From Gordius sp. MW1 (taxonomy: Eukaryota > Nematomorpha > Gordioida > Gordea > Gordiidae): a DNA stretch of 64,000 bases. The notes beneath the pieces are model-generated. The model was not told the origin of the DNA. It made no database searches and was given only the letters and a program-made list of their open reading frames with translations. Positions 50,701 to 61,400 of this stretch are shown piece by piece; within the stretch, counting starts at the first letter, position 1; each line of letters begins with the position of its first letter. A program made the translations under genes and the position numbers. The stretch is taken from NCBI GenBank assembly GCA_964036665.1, contig OZ038531.1, positions 10,974,168 through 11,038,167 on the forward strand, written 5' to 3'.

Positions 50701-53700
50701 TAGAATCGAAAAAAATAAATATTTTTACCTCAAAATTTTTCACATATTTTTCTTTCAACCGTATGCATCCGACGAAAGTTGTCGTTTTCAGACGTGGTTT
50801 CGATGATAAAAAGTAAAAATTTATCAGAATCTAAAAACTATTACTTTGAAATCATAATCGCATAGAGCAGTTTTCAAAAATTAAGCACTCACGTTGCGAT
50901 ACAACAAACTAATCGCAACAATAAAACGTTGTCTTTTGTCAAAATGAATAGTTCTGTTAGCTTAAAACCTCTTTTCGGAAGTAAATCGAGGATAATAGGA
51001 TTCTCAAATTGGCTCACTTGTATATATTTTTTCATGCTCTTTCACATAGAATCGAAAAAAATAAATATTTTTACCTCAAAATTTTTCACATATTTTTCTT
51101 TCAACCGTATGCATCCGATGAAAGTTGTCGTTTTCAGACGTGGTTTCGATGATAAAAAGTAAAAAGTTATCAGAATCTAAAAACTATTACTTTGAAATCA
51201 TAATCGCATAGAGCAGTTTTCAAAAATTAAGCACTCACGTTGCGATACAACAAACTAATCGCAACAATAAAACGTTGTCTTTTGTCAAAATGAATAGTTC
51301 TGGCAGCTTAAAACCTCTTTTCGGACCTAAATCGAGGATAATAGGATTCTCAAATTGGCTTACTTTTATATATTTTTTTACGCTCTTTCACATACAATCG
51401 AAAAAAATAAATATTTTTACCTCAAAATTTTTCACCTATTTTTCTTTACACCGTATTCATCCGATGAAAGTTGTCGTTTTCAGACGTGGTTTCTATGATC
51501 CCAAGTAAAAATTTATCAGAATCTGAAAACTTTTACTTTGAAATCATGATCGCATAGAGCCATTTTCAAAAATTAAGCACTCACGTTGCGATACAACAAA
51601 CTAATCGCAACAATAAAACGTTGTCTTTTGTCAAAATGATAGTTCTCGCAGCTTAAAACCTCTTTTTGGAAGTAAATCGAGGATAATATGATTCTCAAAT
51701 TGGCTTACTTTTATATATTTTTTCATGCTCTTTCACAAAGAATCGAAAAAAATAAATATTTTTACCTCAAAATTTTTCACATATTTTTCTTTCAACCGTA
51801 TGCATCCGATGAAAGTTGTCGTTTTCAGACGTGGTTTCGATGATAAAAAGTAAAAATTTATCAGAATCTAAAAACTATTACTTTGAAATCATAATCGCAT
51901 AGAGCAGTTTTCAAAAATTAAGCACTCACGTTGCGATACAACAAACTAATCGCTACAATAAAACGTTGTCTTTTGTCAAAATGATAGTTCTCGCAGCTTA
52001 AAACCTCTTTTCGGAAGTCAATCGAGGATAATAGGATTCTCAAATTGGCTTACTTTTATATATTTTTTTACGCTCTTTCACATAGAATCGAAAAAAATAA
52101 ATATTTTTACCTCAAAATTTTTCACCTATTTTTCTTTGAACCGTATTCAGATGAAAGTTGTCGTTTTCAGACGTGGTTTCTATGATCCCAAGTAAAAATT
52201 TATCAGAATCTGAAAACTATTACTTTGTAATCATGATCGCATAGAGCCATTTTCCAAAATTAAGCACTCACGGTGCGATACAACAAACTAATCGCAACAA
52301 TAAAACGTTGTCTTTTGTCAAAATGATAGTTCTCGCAGCTTAAAACCTCTTTTCGGAAGTAAATCGAGGATAATAGGATTCTCAAATTGGCTTACTTGTA
52401 TGTATTTTTTCATGCTCTTTCACATAGAATCGAAAAAAAAAAATATTTTTACCTCAAAATTTTTCACATATTTTTCTTTCAACCGTATGCATCCGATGAA
52501 AGTTGTCGTTTTCAGACGTGGTTTCGATGATAAAAAGTAAAAATTTATCAGAATCTAAAAACTATTACTTTGAAATCATAATCGAATAGAGCAGTTTTCA
52601 AAAATTAAGCACTCACGTTGCGATACAACAAACTAATCGCTACAATAAAACGTTGTCTTTTGTCAAAATGAATAGTTCTGGCAGCTTAAAACCTCTTTTC
52701 GGACCTAAATCGAGGATAATAGGATTCTCAAATTGGCTTACTTTTATATATTTTTTTACGCTCTTTCACATAGAATCGAAAAAAATAAATATTTTTACCT
52801 CAAAATTTTTCACATATTTTTCTTTGAACCGTATTCATTAGATGAAAGTTGTCGTTTTCAGACGTGGTTTCTATGATCCCAAGTAAAAATTTATCAGAAT
52901 CTGAAAACTATTACTTTGAAATCATGATCGCATAGAGCCATTTTCAAAAATTAAGCACTCACGTTGCGATACAACAAACTAATCGCAACAATAAAACGTT
53001 GTCTTTTGTCAAAATGATAGTTCTCGCAGCTTAAAACCTCTTTTCGGAAGTAAATCGAGGATAATAGGATTCTCAAATTGGCTTACTTTTATATATTTTT
53101 TCATGCTCTTTCACAAAGAATCGAAAAAAATAAATATTTTTACCTCAAAATTTTTCACATATTTTTCTTTCAACCGTATGCATCCGATAAAAGTTGTAGT
53201 TTTCAGACGTGGTTTCGATGATAAAAAGTAAAAATTTATCAGAATCAGAAAACTATTATTTTATAATCATGATCGCATAGTGCATTTTTGAAAAATTAAG
53301 CACTCACGTAGCGATACAACAAACTAATCGCAACAATAAAACGTTGTGTTTTGTCAAAATGATAGTTCTCGCAGCTTAAAACCTCTTTTCGGAAGTAAAT
53401 CGAGGATAATAGGATTCTCAAATTGGCTTACTTATATATATTTTTTCAAGCTCTTTCACATAGAATCGAAAAAAATAAATATTTTTACCTCAAAATTTTT
53501 CACCTATTTTTCTTTGAACCGTATTCATCCGATGAAAGTTGTCGTTTTCAGCCGTGGTTTCTATGATCCCAAGTAAAAATTTATCAGAATCTAAAAACTA
53601 TTACTTTGAAATCATAATTGCATAGAGCAGTTTTGAAAAATAAAGCACTCACGTTGCGATACAACAAACTAATCGCAACAATAAAACGTTGTCTTTTGTC

Positions 53701-55411
53701 AAAATGAATAGTTCTGGTAGCTTAAAACCTCTTTTCGGATGTAAATCGAGGATAAGAGGATTCTCAAATTGGCTTACTTGTATATATTTTTTTACGCTCT
53801 TTCACATAGAATCGAAAAAAATAAATATTTTTACCTCAAAATTTTTCACCTATTTTTCTTTGAACCGTATTCATCCGATGAAAGTTGTCGTTTTCAGACG
53901 TGGTTTCTATGATCCCAGTAAAAATTTATCAGAATCTGAAAACTATTACTTTGTAATCATGATCGCATAGAGCCATTTTTAAAAATTAAGCACTCACGTT
54001 GCGATACAACAAACTAATCGCAACAATAAAACGTTGTCTTTTGTCAAAATGAATAGTTCTGGTAGCTTAAAACCTCTTTTCGGAAGTAAATCGAGGATAA
54101 TAGGATTCTCAAATTGGCTTACTTGTATATATTTTTTCATGCTCTTTAACATAGAATCGAAAAAAATAAATATTTTTACCTCAAAATTTTTCACATATTT
54201 TTCTTTCAACCGTATGCATCCGATGAAAGTTGTCGTTTTCAGACGTGGTTTCGATGATAAAAAGTAAAAATTTATCAGATTCTAAAAACTATTACTTTGA
54301 AATCATAATCGCATAGAGCAGTTTTCAAAAATTAAGCACTCACGTTGCGATACAACAAACTAATCGCAACAATAAAACGTTGTCTTTTGTCAAAATGATA
54401 GTTCTCGCAGCTTAAAACCTCTTTTCGGAAGTAAATCGAGGATAATAGGAGTCTCAAATTGGCTTACTTGTATATATTTTTTCATGCTCTTTCACATAGA
54501 ATCGAAAAAATAAATATTTTTACCTCAAAATTTTTCACATATTTTTCTTTCAACCGTATGCATCCGATGAAAGTTGTCGTTTTCAGACGTGGTTTCGATG
54601 TTAAAAAGTAAAAATTTATCAGATTCTAAAAACTATTACTTTGAAATCATAATCGCATAGAGCAGTTTTCAAAAATTAAGCACTCACGTTGCGATACAAC
54701 AAACTAATCGCAACAATAAAACGTTGTCTTTTGTCAAAATGAATAGTTCTGGCAGCTTAAAACCTCTTTTCGGACCTAAATCGAGGATAATAGGATTCTC
54801 AAATTGGCTTACTTTTATATATTTTTTTACGCTCTTTCACATAGAATCGAAAAAAATTTTATTTTTACCTCAAAATTTTTCACATATTTTTCTTTGAACC
54901 GTATTCATCCGATGAAAGTTGTCGTTTTCAGACGTGGTTTCTATGATCCCAAGTAAAAATTTATCAGAATCTGAAAACTATTACTTTGAAATCATGATCG
55001 CATAGAGCCATTTTCAAAAATTAAGCACTCACGTTGCGATACAACAAACTAATCGAAACAATAAAACGTTGTCTTTTGTCAAAATGATAGTTCTCGCAGC
55101 TTAAAACCTCTTTTCGGAAGTAAATCGAGGATAATAGGATTCTCAAATTGGCTTACTTATATATATTTTTTCAAGCTCTTTCACATAGAATCGAAAAAAA
55201 TAAATATTTTTACCTCAAAATTTTTCACCTATTTTTCTTTGAACCGTATTCATCCGATGAAAGTTGTCGTTTTCAGACGTGGTTTCGATGATAAAAAGTA
55301 AAAATTTATCAGAATCTAAAAACTATTACTTTGAAATCATAATTGCATAGAGCAGTTTTCAAAAATAAAGCACTCACGTTGCAATACAACAAACTAATCG
55401 CAACAATAAAA
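44028..55411 (+). repeat. 33-monomer super-unit, complete copy (about 11.38 kb)
   Basis: I count 33 anchors from 44028 to 55067. From about 44.09 kb the series is repeated from about 55.47 kb at a constant offset of 11,383-11,384 bp. Rare variants occur in both copies at the same position in the unit: a caaattgactta unit with cacataaaatcg (45064/56448), cgcaccttaaaacctctttcgg split over 45437/56821, gatatcctcgc (45774/57158), caaattttaag (about 48459/59842), attttaacc (about 50030/61413), cttctgtc (50241/61624) and catccgacg (about 50767/62150). The exact edges are uncertain because the flanking units are similar subtypes. Confidence 0.88.
53200..53341 (+). repeat. Edge-type monomer remnant inside the homogenised domain
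   Basis: The tail of the unit anchored at 52997 carries atcagaatcagaaaac, tcgcatagtgcattt, ttttgaaaaattaag and cacgtagcgatac. In this window that combination otherwise occurs only in the transitional units at 31.85-32.3 kb. Nearby units also have unusual changes (cgataaaagttgtagtttt, cgttgtgttttgtc). It is a relic of the edge subtype carried into, or surviving within, the 33-monomer super-unit. Confidence 0.72.
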
Positions 55412-58400
55412 CGTTGTCTTTTGTCAAAATGAATAGTTCTGGTAGCTTAAAACCTCTTTTCGGACCTAAATCGAGGATAATAGGATTCTCAAATTGGCTT
55501 ACTTTTATATATTTTTTTACGCTCTTTCACATAGAATCGAAAAAAAATTTTATTTTTACCTCAAAATTTTTCACCTATTTTTCTTTACACCGTATTCATC
55601 CGATGAAAGTTGTCGTTTTCAGACGTGGTTTCTATGAACCCAAGTAAAAATTTATCAGAATCTGAAAACTTTTACTTTGAAATCATGATCGCATAGAGCC
55701 ATTTTCAAAAATTAAGCACTCACGTTGCGATACAACAAACTAATCGCAACAATAAAACGTTGTCTTTTGTCAAAATGATAGTTCTCGCAGCTTAAAACCT
55801 CTTTTCGGAAGTAAATCGAGGATAATAGGAGTCTCAAATTGGCTTACTTGTATATATTTTTTCATGCTCTTTCACATAGAATCGAAAAAATAAATATTTT
55901 TACCTCAAAAATTTTCACATATTTTTCTTTCAACCGTATGCATCCGATGAAAGTTGTCGTTTTCAGACATGGTTTCGATGATAAAAAGTAAAAATTTATC
56001 AGATTCTAAAAACTATTACTTTGAAATCATAATCGCATAGAGCAGTTTTCAAAAATTAAGCACTCACGTTGCGATACAACAAACTAATCGCAACAATAAA
56101 ACGTTGTCTTTTGTCAAAATGAATAGTTCTGGCAGCTTAAAACCTCTTTTCGGACCTAAATCGAGGATAATAGGATTCTCAAATTGGCTTACTTTTATAT
56201 ATTTTTTTACGCTCTTTCACATAGAATCGAAAAAAAATTTTATTTTTACCTCAAAATTTTTCACATATTTTTTTTTGAACCGTATTCATCCGATGAAAGT
56301 TGTCGTTTTCAGACGTGGTTTCGATGATCCCAAGTAAAAATTTATCAGAATCTGAAAACTATTACTTTGAAATCATGATCGCATAGAGCCATTTTCAAAA
56401 ATTAAGCACTCACGTTGCGATACAACAAACTAATCGCAACAATAAAACGTTGTCTTTTGTCAAAATGATAGTTCTCGCAGCTTAAAACCTCTTTTCGGAA
56501 GTCAATCGAGGATAATAGGATTCTCAAATTGACTTACTTTTATATATTTTTTTACGCTCTTTCACATAAAATCGAAAAAAATAAATATTTTTACCTCAAA
56601 ATTTTTCACCTATTTTTCTTTACACCGTATTCATCCGATGAAAGTTGTCGTTTTCAGACGTGGTTTCTATGATCCCAAGTAAAAATTTATCAGAATCTGA
56701 AAACTTTTACTTTGAAATCATGATCGCATAGAGCCATTTTCAAAAATTAAGCATTCACGTTGCGATACAACAAACTAATCGCAACAATAAAACGTTGTCT
56801 TTTGTCAAAATGATAGTTCTCGCACCTTAAAACCTCTTTCGGAAGTAAATCGAGGATAATAGGATTCTCAAATTGGCTTCCTTTTATATATTTTTTCAAG
56901 CTCTTTCACAAAGAATCGAAAAAAATAAATATTTTTACCTCAAAATTTTTCACCTATTTTTCTTTACACCGTATTCATCCGATGAAAGTTGTCGTTTTCA
57001 GACGTGGTTTCTATGATCCCAAGTAAAAATTTATCAGAATCTGAAAACTTTTACTTTGAAATCATGATCGAATAGAGCCATTTTCAAAAATTAAGCACTC
57101 ACGTTGCGATACAACAAACTAATCGCAACAATAAAACGTTGTCTTTTGTCAAAATGATATCCTCGCAGCTTAAAACCTCTTTTCGGAAGTAAATCGAGGA
57201 TAATAGGAGTCTCAAATTGGCTTACTTGTATATATTTTTTCATGCTCTTTCACATAGAATCGAAAAAATAAATATTTTTACCTCAAAATTTTTCACATAT
57301 TTTTCTTTCAACCGTATGCATCCGATGAAAGTTGTCGTTTTCAGACGTGGTTTCGATGATAAAAAGTAAAAATTTATCAGATTCTAAAAACTATTACTTT
57401 GAAATCATAATCGCATAGAGCAGTTTTCAAAAATTAAGCACTCACGTTGCGATACAACAAACTAATCGCAACAATAAAACGTTGTCTTTTGTCAAAATGA
57501 TAGTTCTCGCAGCTTAAAACCTCTTTTCGGAAGTAAATCGAGGATAATAGGAGTCTCAAATTGGCTTACTTGTATATATTTTTTCATGCTCTTTCACATA
57601 GAATCGAAAAAATAAATATTTTTACCTCAAAATTTTTCACATATTTTTCTTTCAACCGTATGCATCCGATGAAAGTTGTCGTTTTCAGACGTGGTTTCGA
57701 TGATAAAAAGTAAAAATTTATAAGATTCTAAAAACTATTACTTTGAAATCATAATCGCATAGAGCAGTTTTCAAAAATTAAGCACTCACGTTGCGATACA
57801 ACAAACTAATCGCAACAATAAAACGTTGTCTTTTGTCAAAATGAATAGTTCTGGCAGCTTAAAACCTCTTTTCGGACCTAAATCGAGGATAATAGGATTC
57901 TCAAATTGGCTTACTTTTATATATTTTTTTACGCTCTTTCACATAGAATCGAAAAAAATAAATATTTTTACCTCAAAATTTTTCACATATTTTTCTTTGA
58001 ACCGTATTCATCCGATGAAAGTTGTCGTTTTCAGACGTGGTTTCTATGATCCCAAGTAAAAATTTATCAGAATCTGAAAACTATTACTTTGAAATCATGA
58101 TCGCATAGAGCCATTTTCAAAAATTAAGCACTCACGTTGCGATACAACAAACTAATCGCAACAATAAAACGTTGTCTTTTGTCAAAATGATAGTTCTCGC
58201 AGCTTAAAACCTCTTTTCGGAAGTCAATCGAGGATAATAGGATTCTCAAATTGACTTACTTTTATATATTTTTTTACGCTCTTTCACATAGAATCGAAAA
58301 AAATAAATATTTTTACCTCAAAATTTTTCACCTATTTTTCTTTACACCGTATTCATCCGATGAAAGTTGTCGTTTTCAGACGTGGTTTCTATGATCCCAA

Positions 58401-61400
58401 GTAAAAATTTATCAGAATCTGAAAACTTTTACTTTGAAATCATGATCGCATAGAGCCATTTTCAAAAATTAAGCACTCACGTTGCGATACAACAAACTAA
58501 TCGCAACAATAAAACGTTGTCTTTTGTCAAAATGATAGTTCTCGCAGCTTAAAACCTCTTTTCGGAAGTCAATCGAGCATAATAGGATTCTCAAATTGGC
58601 TTACTTTTATATATTTTTTTACGCTCTTTCACATAGAATCGAAAAAAATAAATATTTTTACCTCAAAATTTTTCACCTATTTTTCTTTACACCGTATTCA
58701 TCCGATGAAAGTTGTCGTTTTCAGACGTGGTTTCTATGAACCCAAGTAAAAATTTATCAGAATCTGAAAACTTTTACTTTGAAATCATGATCGGATAGAG
58801 CCATTTTCAAAAATTAAGCACTCACGTTGCGATACAACAAACTAATCGCAACAATAAAACGTTGTCTTTTGTCAAAATGATAGTTCTCGCAGCTTAAAAC
58901 CTCTTTTCGGAAGTAAATCGAGGATAATAGGAGTCTCAAATTGGCTTACTTGTATATATTTTTTAATGCTCTTTCACATAGAATCGAAAAAATAAATATT
59001 TTTACCTCAAAATGTTTCACATATTTTTCTTTCAACCGTATGCATCCGATGAAAGTTGTCGTTTTCAGACGTGGTTTCGATGATAAAAAGTAAAAATTTA
59101 TCAGATTCTAAAAACTATTACTTGAAATCATAATCGCATAGAGCAGTTTTCAAAAATTAAGCACTCACGTTGCGATACAACAAACTAATCGCAACAATAA
59201 AACGTTGTCTTTTGTCAAAATGAATAGTTCTGGCAGCTTAAAACCTCTTTTCGGACCTAAATCGAGGATAATAGGATTCTCAAATTGGCTTACTTTTATA
59301 TATTTTTTTACGCTCTTTCACATAGAATCGAAAAAAATAAATATTTTTACCTCAAAATTTTTCACATATTTTTCCTTGAACCGTATTTATCCGATGAAAG
59401 TTGTCGTTTTCAGACGTGGTTTCTATGATCCCAAGTAAAAATTTATCAGAATCTGAAAACTATTACTTTGAAATCATGATCGCATAGAGCCATTTTCAAA
59501 AATTAAACACTCACGTTGCGATACAACAAACTAATCGCAACAATAAAACGTTGTCTTTTGTCAAAATGATAGTTCTCGCAGCTTAAAACCTCTTTTCGGA
59601 AGTCAATCGAGGATAATAGGATTCTCAAATTGACTTACTTTTATATATTTTTTTACGCTCTTTCACATAGAATCGAAAAAAATAAATATTTTTACCTCAA
59701 AATTTTTCACCTATTTTTCTTTACACCGTATTCATCCGATGAAAGTTGTCGTTTTCAGACGTGGTTTTTATGATCCCAAGTAAAAATTTATCAGAATCTG
59801 AAAACTTTTACTTTGAAATCATGATCGCATAGAGCCATTTTCAAATTTTAAGCATTCACGTTGCGATACAACAAACTAATCGCAACAATAAAACGTTGTC
59901 TTTTGTCAAAATGATAGTTCTCGCAGCTTAAAACCTCTTTTCGGAAGTAAATCGAGGATAATAGGATTCTCAAATTGGCTTACTTATATATATTTTTTCA
60001 AGCTCTTTCACATAGAATCGAAAAAAATAAATATTTTTACCTCAAAATTTTTCACCTATTTTTCTTTGAACCGTATTCATCCGATGAAAGTTGTCGTTTT
60101 CAGACGTGGTTTCGATGATAAAAAGTAAAAATTTATCAGATTCTAAAAACTATTACTTTGAAATCATAATCGCATAGAGCAGTTTTCAAAAATTAAGCAC
60201 TCACGTTGCGATACAACAAACTAATCGCAACAATAAAACGTTGTCTTTTGTCAAAATGAATAGTTCTGGCAGCTTAAAACCTCTTTTCGGACCTAAATCG
60301 AGGATAATAGGATTCTCAAATTGGCTTACTTTTATATATTTTTTTACGCTCTTTCACATAGAATCGAAAAAAATAAATATTTTTACCTCAAAATTTTTCA
60401 CATATTTTTCCTTGAACCGTATTTATCCGATGAAAGTTGTCGTTTTCAGACGTGGTTTCTATGATCCCAAGTAAAAATTTATCAGAATCTAAAAACTATT
60501 ACTTTGAAATCATAATTGCATAGAGCAGTTTTCAAAAATAAAGCACTCACGTTGCGATACAACAAACTAATCGCAACAATAAAACGTTGTCTTTTGTCAA
60601 AATGAATAGTTCTGGTAGCTTAAAACCTCTTTTCGGACCTAAATCGAGGATAATAGGATTCTCAAATTGGCTTACTTGTATATATTTTTTCATGCTCTTT
60701 CACATAGAATCGAAAAATAAATATTTTTACCTCAAAATTTTTCACGTATTTTTCTTTCAACCGTATGCATCCGATGAAAGTTGTCGTTTTCAGACGTGGT
60801 TTCGATGATAAAAAGTAAAAATTTATCAGATTCTAAAAACTATTACTTTGAAATCATAATCGCATAGAGCAGTTTTCAAAAATTAAGCACTCACGTTGCG
60901 ATACAACAAACTAATCGCAACAATAAAACGTTGTCTTTTGTCAAAATGATAGTTCTCGCAGCTTAAAACCTCTTTTCGGAAGTAAATCGAGGATAATAGG
61001 AGTCTCAAATTGGCTTACTTGTATATATTTTTTCATGCTCTTTCACATAGAATCGAAAAAATAAATATTTTTACCTCAAAATTTTTCACATATTTTTCTT
61101 TCAACCGTATGCATCCGATGAAAGTTGTCGTTTTCAGACGTGGTTTCGATGATAAAAAGTAAAAATTTATCAGATTCTAAAAACTATTACTTTGAAATCA
61201 TAATCGCATAGAGCAGTTTTCAAAAATTAAGCACTCACGTTGCGATACAACAAACTAATCGCAACAATAAAACGTTGTCTTTTGTCAAAATGAATAGTTC
61301 TGGCAGCTTAAAACCTCTTTTCGGACCTAAATCGAGGATAATAGGATTCTCAAATTGGCTTACTTTTATATATTTTTTTACGCTCTTTCACATAGAATCG

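Noticed and set aside
27211..54209. Minus-strand open frames at 27211-27414, 29382-29576 and 53994-54209
   Set aside because: They are isolated readings of the reverse complement of diverged monomers, start and stop at unit-specific changes, and are not conserved in neighbouring units.
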